Notes under the pieces: generated by a model
What the model was told of the DNA's origin: nothing
Databases searched by the model: none
Seen by the model: only the letters and a program-made list of their open reading frames with translations
Part shown: positions 33,604-43,039 of the stretch, piece after piece
Position numbering within the stretch: position 1 is the stretch's first letter
Layout: every line of letters begins with the position of its first letter
NCBI RefSeq assembly: GCF_024228675.1
Contig: NZ_CP100461.1
Span: 3,593,398 to 3,657,397 of the forward strand
Direction of reading: 5' to 3'
Length of the DNA: 64,000 nucleotides
DNA from: Salinigranum marinum
GTDB taxonomy: Archaea; Halobacteriota; Halobacteria; Halobacteriales; Haloferacaceae
Translations under genes and position numbers: made by a program

Positions 33604-34544
33604 TGAGCACGGAAACCCAGACACCCACGGACGACGACACGCGCGGCTTTCTGGATCGACTGCTGGCGTCGCCGTTCGTCTCGAACCTGCTGTCGAACCG
33701 GCTCGCCGTCGTCGGCCTGAGCATCATCTTCGGGATGCTCCTGATCGCCGTGGTCGCTCGGTTCACGCTCGACCTGAACGCGCTGACCACCTCGCGGCTC
33801 GGAACGGGGATCCCTGACCGCCACCCGCCGGGGTGGGCCGGCCCCGCGGCGTGGAACGAGTACCTCTTCGGCACCGACGTGGCCGCCCGCGACATCTTCA
33901 GACGGACGCTGTACGGCTCTTGGCTGGCGCTGAAGTTCGGCACCATCGCCGTCGGGGCGTCGACGGCGCTCGGCGTGGGGCTCGGGATCGTCGCCGCGTA
34001 CTACGGCGACGTGACGGACAACGTCATCATGCGAACGATGGACATGCTGCTGGCGTTCCCCTCGCTGCTCCTCGCGCTGGCGCTCGTCGCCATCTTCGGC
34101 GCGGGCCTATGGAAGGCCGTGCTGGCGCTCACCCTCGTGTACACGCCGCGGTTCGCCCGCGTCGTCCGCGGGGCCGCACTCAAGGTGCTCGAAGACGAGT
34201 ACGTCGACGCCACCGTCGCGCTGGGGGCGAAAGACCCCCGCGTCCTCCTCCGGCACGTGTTCCCGAACTGCGTCGCGCCCATCACCGTCCAGTCGACGCT
34301 CAACTTCGGGCTCGCGATCATCGACCTCGCGGCGCTGTCGTTCCTCGGCTTCGGCGCACAGGCCGGCGCGCCCTCGTGGGGGCTGATGCTCTCCCGCGGC
34401 GTCGAGAACGGTCTCCTCACCGGCAAGTGGTGGATGTCGTTCTTCCCGGGGCTGTTCCTTGCGATCACTGTCCTCGGGTTCAACCTGCTGGGCGACGGGA
34501 TGCGCGACGCGCTCGACCCGCGGATGCGCGAGGCCGTCGACTGA
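33603..34544 (+). CDS. Peptide ABC transporter permease, DppC type
   Basis: A 313-residue membrane permease. The OppC-type N-terminal segment (LLSNRLAVVGLSIIFGML), WNEYLFGTDVAARDIFRRTL (the DppC FGTDxxGRD motif) near 84-103, LAFPSLLLALALVAIFGAG, the EAA loop region (DATVALGAKDPRVLLRHVFP) near 205, and FLGFGAQAGAPSWGLML are all present. It ends in a short cytoplasmic tail. Stop of DppB and start of this gene share bases, so they are translated together. Operon ends here; the next gene 12 bp on is an unrelated small membrane protein. Confidence 0.95.
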   Translation: MSTETQTPTDDDTRGFLDRLLASPFVSNLLSNRLAVVGLSIIFGMLLIAVVARFTLDLNALTTSRLGTGIPDRHPPGWAGPAAWNEYLFGTDVAARDIFRRTLYGSWLALKFGTIAVGASTALGVGLGIVAAYYGDVTDNVIMRTMDMLLAFPSLLLALALVAIFGAGLWKAVLALTLVYTPRFARVVRGAALKVLEDEYVDATVALGAKDPRVLLRHVFPNCVAPITVQSTLNFGLAIIDLAALSFLGFGAQAGAPSWGLMLSRGVENGLLTGKWWMSFFPGLFLAITVLGFNLLGDGMRDALDPRMREAVD

Positions 34545-34556
34545 CGGCGTCGTCGC

Positions 34557-34955
34557 ATGCCCCCTTCGCCACCCCGGTCGACGTCGGTCCCGTCCGGCGG
34601 CCACGAGACCCGGCCGCCGTCGCTCGCGGCGCGGGCCCGGCTCGTCGTCGGCGCGCTCCTCGCTGGTCTCGGCGTCGGCGTCGTCGGCGTCGGTGTCGGA
34701 ACCGTCGCCGTCGGCCTGGCGTCCGCGGCGGACACGGGGTTTCTGCTCGGCACGCTCGCGTTCGGGTTCGGCCTGCTCGGGTGGGCTGGCTCTGTCGTCG
34801 CCGGCCCCGGCTTCGAGGCGATGCAGTCGTATCTCGACGGGGCGAGCGGCTGGACAGAGGCCGGGTCGCGGCGGGCGATGGCCCGCATCGGCGGCTTCGG
34901 CGCGGGCGTGATGCTCGCCGCCGTGGCGGTCGGGACGGCGCTGGGATACGGGTAA
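34557..34955 (+). CDS. Small membrane protein, function unknown
   Basis: A 132-residue protein with a Pro/Ser-rich N-terminus and three hydrophobic segments (about 28-50, 57-80, 111-131) rich in Gly and Val (GVGVVGVGVGTVAVG). The loop before the last helix (GFEAMQSYLDGASGWTEAG) is polar. I do not recognise a family; similar small haloarchaeal membrane proteins exist. ATG at 34557, 12 nt after the permease stop, so possibly cotranscribed with the transporter but not an obvious part of it. Confidence 0.6.
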   Translation: MPPSPPRSTSVPSGGHETRPPSLAARARLVVGALLAGLGVGVVGVGVGTVAVGLASAADTGFLLGTLAFGFGLLGWAGSVVAGPGFEAMQSYLDGASGWTEAGSRRAMARIGGFGAGVMLAAVAVGTALGYG

Positions 34956-35042
34956 CGACTGAACACCCACGCCGGCAGGGCCGTTGTTCGTTCGACTCCG
35001 ACTACGCTCGCGCCGTGGGCGTGGACGCTGGCGGTCGCCCCG

Positions 35043-35780
35043 TCACGTCTCCGTGCCGTCCCCCGTGGCGGTCGCGAGCGCGTCGACCGACACTACTCGC
35101 ACGCGCGGGTCGGACTCGTCGCCGACGAAGGCGCGTTCGAGCGCCCGACAGATCGGGTCAGGATCGCGCGGCCCCCCCGCGTCCGCGACGGTGCCCACCG
35201 ACTCGGAGTCGAACGGCACGTCCAGTGCTCCGTACACCCGCGAGAGGACGTCGACGAGCGCGTCCCGGTCGTCGACGAGGACGCAGCCGGCGACGAGCGC
35301 CGCCCCCGACTGGACGCGCTGGGCGATGCCCGCGACCTTGCCCGCGCGCCCGTCCACCGTGACCTGCACCGAGTGATCGCCGGGGCAGAACGACGCTGCC
35401 GGCTCCCCCGGACGGGCGTCGACGCCGAGTTCACGGAGGGCGACGACGACGCCGTCGACGCCCGCCTCGTACCGGTCGGTCAGCCCCCGGCGGGGGTCGT
35501 CGAGCGGGAGCGCGTGGGCGAACGCGACGGTCCTCCCCGTGTAGGCGACCGCCCGTCCGCCGACGCTCCGTTCGACCGTGACGTAGTCGCGCTCGCGTGC
35601 CGCCCGGCACGCCGCCTCGTACCCCGGCTCGTGCGCGTCGCGCCGGCCGAACGCCACCTGCCGGTGGGGTGTCCACGCCCGGAACGCCTCCTCGCCCGTC
35701 TCCCCCGCACGGGCGAGCATCGTCGCTGTCGCGGCACGGTCGTCGCGTGGCGTCGCCGCGCGTCCTCGGACCAGTCGCAT
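35043..35780 (-). CDS. Lipoate-protein ligase A family protein
   Basis: A 245-residue protein of the LplA/LipM/BirA fold. Motifs: ERSVGGRAVAYTGRTVAFAH (substrate pocket) near 69-88, and DGRAGKVAGIAQRVQSGAAL with the conserved Lys near 145, then VAGCVLVDDRD. It should transfer lipoyl or octanoyl groups to the E2 or GcvH subunit; which reaction cannot be told here. The FCPGDHSVQV segment before the lysine loop contains a Cys, as in LipM/LipL-type acyl transferases, so octanoyl transfer is possible. ATG at 35780; the divergent M23-like gene starts 92 bp away. Confidence 0.82.
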   Translation of the reverse strand: MRLVRGRAATPRDDRAATATMLARAGETGEEAFRAWTPHRQVAFGRRDAHEPGYEAACRAARERDYVTVERSVGGRAVAYTGRTVAFAHALPLDDPRRGLTDRYEAGVDGVVVALRELGVDARPGEPAASFCPGDHSVQVTVDGRAGKVAGIAQRVQSGAALVAGCVLVDDRDALVDVLSRVYGALDVPFDSESVGTVADAGGPRDPDPICRALERAFVGDESDPRVRVVSVDALATATGDGTET

Positions 35781-35872
35781 GTGGCTGGGGAGGGGACCGG
35801 GGAACCTAACGGTGTCTCTCCCCGTCCCGCACGGGTCGACGCACTCATACCGACATCGGCCCTGGAACGGGT

Positions 35873-36835
35873 ATGCGCGACAGACCGGAACGGACGGGCG
35901 ACGACGACACCCCGCGGGTCACGCTCCCACCGGCGTCGCTCGCCCCGTTCCGTCGGCTCTCGCTGTACAACTCGCCGTACCCCGCCCACGACGCCGGGCA
36001 CGCGATCGACCTCTACCCCGACACGAACGAGGGATTCTCCCCCGTGGCCGGCGAGGTGCTGGCGACGCGGACCGTCCGCACGCCAACGAAGCCGTACGCC
36101 GCCGCACACGACCACCTGATCCTCGTCGCCCCCGACGACGACTGGTGTGTCGCGGCGGGCGTCGAGGGCGTCGTCGCTCGCGTGCTCCATGTCGACCCCG
36201 CGGTCGAGGCGGGCGACCGCGTCGCCGTCGGCGACTCCCTCGGGGAGATGGTCCGATCGGGATTTTTCGCCCCCTGGGTCGACAACCACGTCCACCTCGG
36301 GTTTCGGACCCCGGATCAGAACCTCGTCCGGGCGTCGGGGTCGCTCCCGGTGTCGCTTCCGGCCCCGCCGACGCCGCTCGCGTGGGACGGGGAGGGTACC
36401 GTCGTCGAGACCGGCGAGACGTACGTCGTCCTTGACTCGCCCGCCCACCCCGGTCGGGACGCGGGCTGGTGCGGGATCGTCGTCGGCGACCCGGACGCCG
36501 AGAGCGCCCGGGGCGCACACGCGGGCGTCCTCGACGGTGGACTCCCACACTACGACGGCGGCGGGGTGCTCGACGCGACAGCGATCGGGGGCGGGACCGA
36601 GACCGGAACCGAACGCGTCGGTCCCGTCTCGCTGCTCGGTCGGGTCGTCGGCGACCGCCACGGCCGCACGGTCACCTGGCGCGACGTGGTCGTCGAGGCG
36701 AACGGCCGGCCCGCGGTGGGGCTGTCGCTCTTTCTCGCCCGCGCGGGGCCCGCGGGTGCGAAAGTCGTCTGTCCCGGCCACGAGTTCGAGCCGGGACAAC
36801 GGGTCACGGTTCGGATCGTTGAGCGGTCGACGTGA
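35873..36835 (+). CDS. M23/LytM-like peptidase-fold protein (possibly inactive)
   Basis: A 320-residue protein. Its middle resembles the LytM fold: DAGHAIDLYPDTNEGFSPVA (about 42-61) is like the first M23 motif and DNHVHLGFRTPDQNL (about 137-151) gives the HxH motif. Yet the first motif is H-x2-D rather than H-x3-D, so zinc binding is uncertain. Archaea lack murein, so the substrate, if any, is unknown. No signal peptide; the N-terminus is acidic and polar, thus cytoplasmic. The C-terminal half (about 170-320, VVGDRHGRTVTWRDVVVEA) is another beta-rich domain. Start ATG at 35873. Confidence 0.6.
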   Translation: MRDRPERTGDDDTPRVTLPPASLAPFRRLSLYNSPYPAHDAGHAIDLYPDTNEGFSPVAGEVLATRTVRTPTKPYAAAHDHLILVAPDDDWCVAAGVEGVVARVLHVDPAVEAGDRVAVGDSLGEMVRSGFFAPWVDNHVHLGFRTPDQNLVRASGSLPVSLPAPPTPLAWDGEGTVVETGETYVVLDSPAHPGRDAGWCGIVVGDPDAESARGAHAGVLDGGLPHYDGGGVLDATAIGGGTETGTERVGPVSLLGRVVGDRHGRTVTWRDVVVEANGRPAVGLSLFLARAGPAGAKVVCPGHEFEPGQRVTVRIVERST

Positions 36836-36878
36836 GCACACCGACGGGTACAAACCGCCCCGCTGCGGACGGACGGGC

Positions 36879-37367
36879 GTGACGACGGACGCGTTCCCCC
36901 CGGCGGTCGCACGGCTGTTCGAGGAGTACATCGAGGACCGTCACGGCTACCTCTCGTGGCTCGGGACGCAGGTCGACGAGGTCGACTACGGGCGCGTCGT
37001 GCTCTCCATCCCGTTCGACGAGAAACTGACGAACGGGGGCCCCGACGCCCGGTCGTCGCCGCAGGTCCACGGCGGGGTCGCGGCGACGCTCGTCGACACG
37101 GCCGGTGCGGTCGCCCAGCGGACCCGCTACGAGGATCCGCTCGCCGGCGGCATCGCGACGGTGAACCTGAACGTGAACTACCTCCGGCCCGCGGCGGGCG
37201 ATCTGACGGCGACGGCGGAGGTGGTCCGCGCGGGCGGCACGATCGGTGTCTCGACGGTGACGGTCGAAGGGCCCGCCCCCGACGGCGAGGGCCGACAGCC
37301 GGTCGCGACCGGACAGGTCGCCTACCGGCTGTTTCGCTCGGCGGACGGCTCCGCCCTCGACGGCTGA
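36879..37367 (+). CDS. PaaI-family hotdog thioesterase
   Basis: A 162-residue hotdog-fold protein. The core motif PQVHGGVAATLVDTAGAVA (about 63-81) matches the PaaI HGG..tLaDt signature; then ATVNLNVNYLRPAAGDLTAT. It probably hydrolyses acyl-CoA, with substrate unknown. The GTG at 36879 is supported by a TACAAAC box (36849-36855) about 27 nt upstream for a leaderless transcript; no ATG exists nearby. It may be cotranscribed with no neighbour: the M23-like gene ends 43 bp earlier. Confidence 0.88.
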   Translation: MTTDAFPPAVARLFEEYIEDRHGYLSWLGTQVDEVDYGRVVLSIPFDEKLTNGGPDARSSPQVHGGVAATLVDTAGAVAQRTRYEDPLAGGIATVNLNVNYLRPAAGDLTATAEVVRAGGTIGVSTVTVEGPAPDGEGRQPVATGQVAYRLFRSADGSALDG

Positions 37368-37436
37368 GCTCTCAGTATCAGGATCGATACCCGGACCCGC
37401 ATCCCTTTTTTGGGTGACATCCAACTACGCGTACCT

Positions 37437-39529
37437 GTGTCCGCTCTCGCGCTTCCGCTGGTCGCGTTCATCGGCGCGACCGTCCTCGGCGCCGTGGTCG
37501 CGGTCTCGCTGGGTGTCCTCGCTTGGCGACGACGGCCCCGCCCCGGCGCGACGGAGTTCGCCGTGCTCTCGCTGGTCGCCGCCGGCTGGCTCGCCGCACA
37601 CGGGGGGATGCTCCTTGCGCCCGCCCCCGACGCCGCACGCACGTGGTTCCTCCTCAGCCAGGCGTTCCTCAACTATCTCCCTGTGCCGTGGCTCCTCTTC
37701 ACGCTCGCGTACGCCGACGTGGGCCCGACGATCCGGCGTCGACTCGCGGTCGTGTCGTCGGTTTCGCGACTCTCGGGACGGCCTCCATCCTCTCTCACCC
37801 CTGGCTCGGCCTGGGCTGGGACACCCTCACAGTCGTCGAGGCCAGCGGCCTCCGCTACGTCGTCGCCAGCTACGCCGGCGTCGGCTGGTTCCTCGCCGCC
37901 GGTGCCTTCCTGACCGTCGGGGCCGGCTTCGGCGTCCTCGCGCGGCTGTTCGTCGCCTCCGGGCGATACCACCGCCGCCAGGTCGGCCTCGTGGCGGTCG
38001 CGGCGTCGTTCCCGACCGTCGCCACCGCGGTCCGGATCCTCGGCGCCGGACCCGTCCCCGGCTTCGACTTCTCGCCGTACGCCTTCGTCGTCGAGGCAGT
38101 CGTCCTCTTCTGGGCGCTCTTCGGCTTCGACCTGCTGGACCTGCCGCCGGTGGGGCGGGCGGCGCTCTTCGAACAGCTCTCGGACCCCGTGTTCGTCCTC
38201 GACGCCACCGACCGTCTCGTCGACGGCAACGGCGCAGCCAGAGCCGTCATCGGCGACGGTATCGTGGGCCGCCGCCTCACGACGGTGGCACCGGCGGTTG
38301 CCGACGCAGTCGACACCGCGGCGGGGCCGGGCGACGCCGACGGCCGGACGAGCGCGGAGATCGTTCTCGAAGTCGACGGTGTCGACCGACACTACGACCT
38401 GCGCGTCGAGCCGCTGTCGGCCGGCTACGGCCGCGCCGGGCGGCTCTGTCTCCTGAACGACGTGACCGAGCGCATCGCCCGCGAGCGGACGCTCGCGGAA
38501 CTCGCCTCGGGGACCCGCCGGCTGGTCGACGCGGGCGACCCCGCTGCCGTCTGGCGCGCGGCGGTCGAGGTGGCACGCGAGACGGCCAACGTCACCTTCG
38601 TCGGGGGGTGGGTTCGAACCGACGACCTGGACGACGGCGGCTTCGATCACGTCGCCGGCGAAGACGCCCTCTCGCCGGCGGACCTCGACGTGGGGTCGGT
38701 GGCGGCCGACGGGGGGCACTGCGCACCCGTCGTGATCGACGGCCGGGACGCGCCGGCCGATCTCGACGCCGTCTTGCTCGCTCCGGTCGGCGACCGGGGA
38801 CTGCTCGTCATCGGCGACGAGGGCCGTGGGCTCGACAACGCGGCCGTCCGCGTGGCCGACATCCTCGCGACGAACCTCGACGTCTCGCTGGCCCGCGTGA
38901 CGCGCGAGCGGGAACTCGCCCGGCAGAACGCTCGGCTCGAGGAGTTCAGCGCCGTCCTCAGCCACGACCTCCGCAATCCGCTGTCGGTGGCGACCGGCTA
39001 CGTCGAGGCGCTCCGGAGCCGCGAGGGTGTCGCGGCCGAGCGGGAACTCGACCACGTCGCCGGCGCGCTCGACCGGATCGAGACCATCATCGGCGGCGTC
39101 CTCACGCTGGTGGGCGACGCCGACCTCGACCGGCGGCCGATGGCGCTCCGCGCGGTCGCCGCGTCGGCGTGGGAGACGACCCGGACCGACGACGCGACGA
39201 TAGAGTACGTCGGTGACGACGTGGTCATCGAGGCCGACCGCGACTGGCTCCGGCAGGCGCTGGAGAACCTCTTCCGGAACGCCGTCGAACACGGCGAGGC
39301 GGACGTCGTCCGCGTCGGCGCGACCGACGCGGGCTTCTTCGTCGAGGACGACGGCGTCGGGCTGCCGACAGCCGTCGAGGACGACCTCTTCGAACAGGGC
39401 GTCTCCGGGGCCGGCGGGACCGGCATCGGGATGGCGGTCGTCAGGCGCGTCGCGGACGTCCACGGCTGGGAGGTCGCGGCCGCCGATCCGACGCCGGACC
39501 GCGGGGCCCGGTTCGTCTTCGAGACGTGA
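37437..39529 (+). pseudogene. Membrane sensor histidine kinase disrupted by a single frameshift
   Basis: Two frames together make one kinase of about 695 residues. Frame A (GTG 37437 to about 37755) encodes the first three helices of a 7TM-type N-terminus, ending TLAYADVGPTIRRRLAVV. Frame B picks up at about 37757 with VGFATLGTASILSHPWLGLG and continues through the remaining helices, PAS (SDPVFVLDATDRLVDGNG), a GAF-like domain, HisKA (LSHDLRNPLSVATGY near 507) and HATPase (NLFRNAVEHG, EDDGVGLP, GIGMAVVRRVADVHGW). One missing base near GTCGTGTCGTCGG (37751-37763) would explain it. It may be a sequencing error, a phase-variation-like state or a true mutation. CTTTTTTG (37404-37411) is a candidate TATA box. 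Confidence 0.85.
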
Positions 39530-39533
39530 CCGC

Positions 39534-40121
39534 TCAGTCGAACCGCACGTCGTCGCGCGTCGTCGTCTCGCCGAACAGCCAGTCCGCGTGGTCGACGGCG
39601 TACTCCTTGTGGTCCGCCTCGATGTAGCCGAGCGCGTCGGTCACGAGCACCGGCTTGAAGTCCCTGAGCCCGGCGCTCCCGGCCGTGTGGAGGACGCAGA
39701 CGTTCGCGAGCGTTCCGCAGAGCAACAGGTCGTCGACGCCGCGGGCGCGGAGCCACCCCTCCAGTTGGGTCCGGTAGAACGCGTCGTAGGTGTGCTTCTC
39801 GACCACGAGATCCCCGTCGCGAACGTCGAGTTCGTCGACCAGCTCCGCCTCCCAGGTCCCCTCGACGACGTGTTCGCCCCAGCGCTCGAACTCGTCGTAG
39901 TAGTGGGCGTCGTCGAACTGCTCCGGCGGGTGGACGTCGCGCGTGTAGACGATCCGCGCCCCGGCGTCGCGCGCCCGCGAGACGAGGCCGGTCACGGGGC
40001 GGACCGCCTCCTCGCTCGGCGGCGCGTAGAGGCTCCCGTCCGGGTGACAGAAGCCGTTCTGCACGTCGACCACGACCACGGCGGTCCGCGTCGGATCGTA
40101 CGTCGTCGGTGTCTCGGCCAT
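39534..40121 (-). CDS. Isochorismatase/nicotinamidase-family cysteine hydrolase
   Basis: A 195-residue cysteine hydrolase. Catalytic triad: Asp in VVVVDVQNGFCHPDGSL near residue 19, Lys in VVEKHTYDAFYRTQLEG near 108, Cys in LLCGTLANVCVLHTAGSA near 141. Family members hydrolyse nicotinamide, isochorismate or related amides; the sequence resembles nicotinamidase relatives, but assigning pncA would be a guess. ATG at 40121 on the minus strand. Stop is 5 nt from the kinase stop (convergent), with an aldo/keto reductase divergent 92 bp away. Confidence 0.88.
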   Translation of the reverse strand: MAETPTTYDPTRTAVVVVDVQNGFCHPDGSLYAPPSEEAVRPVTGLVSRARDAGARIVYTRDVHPPEQFDDAHYYDEFERWGEHVVEGTWEAELVDELDVRDGDLVVEKHTYDAFYRTQLEGWLRARGVDDLLLCGTLANVCVLHTAGSAGLRDFKPVLVTDALGYIEADHKEYAVDHADWLFGETTTRDDVRFD

Positions 40122-40212
40122 ACGTCCCCGTAGGGGGCTCGGGAGTAAAGGTCCGGTGGCGTCCCGCTCGACGCGCCCAACAGCTATCCCCGCGAGGGTC
40201 GTACCGCGCCGC

Positions 40213-41058
40213 ATGGCAATCACGAACGAGAGCGACACGTTCGAGATCGGCGGCGACCGCACGGTGCACCGGCTCGGCTTCGGGGCGATGCGCATCACGG
40301 GCGAGGGGATCATCGGCGAACCCGACGACGTCGACGCCGCGAAAGGCGTGCTCGAACGGGCGGTCGAACTCGGGGTCGACTTCGTCGATACCGCGGACTC
40401 GTACGGCCCGGGCGTGAGCGAGCGGCTCATCCGCGAGGCGCTCCACCCGTACGACGACGTGGTGGTCGCCACGAAGGGCGGACTCTTACGGAACCGCGAG
40501 GGCAACTGGATCCGCCACGCCGACCCCGATTACCTCCGCAACGCCCACCTGTGTAGCCTCGACCGCCTCGGCGTCGACAGCATCGACCTCTACCAGCTAC
40601 ACCGCCCGGACCCCGACGTTCCCCTGGAGGCGTCGGTCGAAGCGCTCGCGGAGCTGAAAGACGACGGCGTCGTCGAGCACGTCGGGCTGTCGAACGTCTC
40701 GGTCGACCAGCTGGAGCGCGCACGGGAGACCGTCGAGATCGCGACGGTGCAGAACCGCTACAGCGTCGTCGACCGCGACAGCGAGGACGTCTTGCGGGCG
40801 TGTGAGGAGCACGGGATCGGTTTCATCCCGTGGTTCCCGTTCGGGGGCGGCGACCTCGGCGCGAAGGGACGCGTCCTCGACGAGGTCGCGGCGGCACACG
40901 ACGCCTCCCGCTTCCAGGTCGCGCTCGCGTGGCTCCTCGCGCGTTCGCCGGTCATGCTCCCGATCCCCGGCACGTCGAGCCTCGACCACCTCGCGGAGAA
41001 CGTGGCGGCGTCGGCGCTCGAGCTCACCGACGACGAACTGGCGCGGCTCGCGGACTGA
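40213..41058 (+). CDS. Aldo/keto reductase
   Basis: A 281-residue TIM-barrel NADP(H) oxidoreductase. Catalytic residues: Asp in DFVDTADSYGPGVSERLI near 57, Tyr in ADSYG near 62, Lys in VVATKGG near 88, His in DLYQLHRPDPD near 120; nucleotide segment LPIPGTSSLDHLAENVAASA near 255. The N-terminus RTVHRLGFGAMRITGEG is typical of the AKR family that includes oxidoreductases of unknown substrate. Start ATG at 40213. A small conserved gene follows at 41111. Confidence 0.93.
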   Translation: MAITNESDTFEIGGDRTVHRLGFGAMRITGEGIIGEPDDVDAAKGVLERAVELGVDFVDTADSYGPGVSERLIREALHPYDDVVVATKGGLLRNREGNWIRHADPDYLRNAHLCSLDRLGVDSIDLYQLHRPDPDVPLEASVEALAELKDDGVVEHVGLSNVSVDQLERARETVEIATVQNRYSVVDRDSEDVLRACEEHGIGFIPWFPFGGGDLGAKGRVLDEVAAAHDASRFQVALAWLLARSPVMLPIPGTSSLDHLAENVAASALELTDDELARLAD

Positions 41059-41110
41059 GCGACATCCGCGCCACCGTGAAGTCCTTGGTAACACGGAACG
41101 TACTGTGGGT

Positions 41111-41500
41111 ATGGACGACGCGTTCGACGGCCTGACCGACGACGAGCGGGCGGCACTGCACGAACTCCAGCTCGGGGTCGAAGGAGTCCACCGCGCGTAC
41201 GGACACCTCCTGGCGTTCCACCACGCCATCGGCCGGTCGATGGACCACTTCGCGTCCGCCGAGCCGGAGCTCCGAGCCGCCGGGCACGAGGCGCACGCCG
41301 ACGCCATCCGCGACTGCCACCTCCCCGCGGGCGTCATCGACGACCGCTGGTCGTACGAGCTGGTCGAGGCGTTCGAGACGGGCTTTCTCGCGGACGTCAC
41401 CGCGTTCGACGCGGCCGTCCGCGCCGACCTCGCGAGCGGGCAGTCACACGTCACGGAGCGCGCTCAGCAACGCGCCTGGCGCGAGCGGGCACAGGACTGA
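41111..41500 (+). CDS. Small conserved helical protein, function unknown
   Basis: A 129-residue acidic helical protein, ALHELQLGVEGVHRAYGHLL then FHHAIGRSMDHFASAEPELR, and DCHLPAGVIDDRWSYELVEA. His-rich helices (HLLAFHHAIGRSMDHF) and C-terminal HVTERAQQ hint at a metal or haem site, but I cannot name a family. ATG at 41111 with a GGTAAC element about 27 nt upstream. Convergent with the DMT transporter (6 bp between stops). Confidence 0.7.
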   Translation: MDDAFDGLTDDERAALHELQLGVEGVHRAYGHLLAFHHAIGRSMDHFASAEPELRAAGHEAHADAIRDCHLPAGVIDDRWSYELVEAFETGFLADVTAFDAAVRADLASGQSHVTERAQQRAWRERAQD

Positions 41501-41506
41501 GACGGC

Positions 41507-42457
41507 TCAGTCGTTGGCCGACTCGAACGGGTAGCCCGACGCGCCCTCGGTGGCTCGGCGGCGGCGACGGCTGAGTTCGGTCGCGAGTGTCCGGCGCTGG
41601 ACGACGAGGAAGCCGGCGAAGACGACGAGAAAGCCGAGCACCGTCGTCGGGGCGACCCGTTCGCCGAGGACCGCCCAGCCGGTGAGCGCGGCCACGACCG
41701 GCATCGCGTACGCCGTGAGGTTCGCCCGGACCGGCCCGACCGCGTCGATGAGCGCGAAGTACGCGGGGTACGCCGCGGCCGTCCCGAAGAGGCCGACGTA
41801 CAGCACCGCGGCGACGGCTGCCGGCGTCCACGCGAGGCCCGCGGCCGACTCGCCGAGGCCGAGGCTGACGAGGTGGACCGCGGGCGCGGCGAGCGCCATC
41901 GACCACCCGGTCAGCGCCAGCGTCGGCATCGACGGCCCGACGCGACGCAGGAGGACGCTCCCGAGCGCGACACAGAGGGCCGCCACGGCGACGAGCCCCT
42001 GTCCCGTGCTCCCGAGGAGGTCCGCGGGGTCGGGCTGGACGATGACGACGACACCCGCGAGCCCGAGGCCGAGTCCGAGCGCGTCGACCGCCGACACCCG
42101 CTCGTCGCGGAGCAAGAAGACCGCGAAGGCCGGGGCGGCGATGGGCATCAGCCCGTAGACGACCGCACCGGCGTTGCCCGACGTGGTCGTCTGGCCGACG
42201 AACAGCAACACGTTGTTCGCCAGCACGACGAGGACGGCGCTGACGGCGACGCCGACGCGGTCCGCGCGGGTCGTCGGCAGCCACGCCCCACGGTAGCGGA
42301 GCCAGGCGTAGCCGAGGAGGACGACGGCGGCGATGTCGACGCGGAACGCCGCGAACAACACGGGTGGAAGCGACGCGAGGCCGGCTTCGATCCCGACGAA
42401 CGAGGTGCCGAGGAGGAGCGTCGCGGCGACGAACAGTCCACTCGACCGACGGCTCAC
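41507..42457 (-). CDS. EamA/DMT-family transporter
   Basis: A 316-residue membrane protein with ten helices in two EamA repeats (about 10-140 and 152-290): FVAATLLLGTSFVGIEAGLA, the GNAGAVVYGLMPIAAPAFAV motif and VRANLTAYAMPVVAALTGWA. Substrate unknown. The start is a GTG at 42457 because GGAGGTG lies 6 nt upstream on that strand. The in-frame ATG at 42601 would add 48 residues of Ser/Pro/Arg-rich sequence with no homology. A TATA-like element near 42612-42620 fits a transcript with a leader of about 130 nt. The tail RRRRRATEG is cytoplasmic. Confidence 0.88.
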   Translation of the reverse strand: MSRRSSGLFVAATLLLGTSFVGIEAGLASLPPVLFAAFRVDIAAVVLLGYAWLRYRGAWLPTTRADRVGVAVSAVLVVLANNVLLFVGQTTTSGNAGAVVYGLMPIAAPAFAVFLLRDERVSAVDALGLGLGLAGVVVIVQPDPADLLGSTGQGLVAVAALCVALGSVLLRRVGPSMPTLALTGWSMALAAPAVHLVSLGLGESAAGLAWTPAAVAAVLYVGLFGTAAAYPAYFALIDAVGPVRANLTAYAMPVVAALTGWAVLGERVAPTTVLGFLVVFAGFLVVQRRTLATELSRRRRRATEGASGYPFESAND

Positions 42458-42697
42458 GCCCGCACCTCCCGCGCGACGACTCGCTCGTGTGTCGCGGCGC
42501 GGGAGACGGGGCGTTCTGAGCCGATACGGCGCTGGAGGTGAGCTCTCGGATGCACTGTCGTTTCTCACGCTAAGGAGGGGTTCGTCGCGTGAAGTAACCA
42601 TCGATATGATTCAAAAGTATACGAACGTTTGCCACATCTCTCGTTCACTCACGACATGGGAACTACTCGCATGCGGCTCCGACGGGCCGCTCGCCGG

Positions 42698-42979
42698 TCA
42701 CTCCTCGGCAGCTTCGACCCGGGCGGCGTACGCTTGTAACTCCCCGGCGAGTTCCCGCGCCTGCGCGGCCGAGAGCGTCACCCGATCGGCGTGGGCCGGT
42801 AGCGTCTCCAGTTGCGTGTTGTCCAGTTCGAGTTCGAGCGTCACGTGGTCGGGCTCTCTCCGCGGGGCCGTGACGTTGAGCACGGCGAACGCCTCCTCGT
42901 CGAAGCCGTGGCCCTGCGCCGAGCCGTCGAGCATGTCGAAGGTCGTGTAGGCGTTGATCTTCAGCAGTCGGTCGGGCAT
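42698..42979 (-). CDS. Small conserved haloarchaeal protein (DUF6360-like)
   Basis: A 93-residue protein, PDRLLKINAYTTFDMLDGSA then FDEEAFAVLNVTAPRREP and HADRVTLSAAQARELAGELQ. It looks like a conserved haloarchaeal protein with an alpha/beta fold; the DUF6360 name is from memory. Function unknown. The ATG at 42979 is preferred over the in-frame ATG at 43006 because the conserved-looking part begins there. It is followed by a 96-bp AT-rich gap up to the DMT transporter's promoter region. Confidence 0.7.
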   Translation of the reverse strand: MPDRLLKINAYTTFDMLDGSAQGHGFDEEAFAVLNVTAPRREPDHVTLELELDNTQLETLPAHADRVTLSAAQARELAGELQAYAARVEAAEE

Positions 42980-43039
42980 AGCTGGCTCTGTGGGGCCGGC
43001 CGGCAAAGGCGTGTCGTGTCCGGTTCGAGCCCGATAGTG

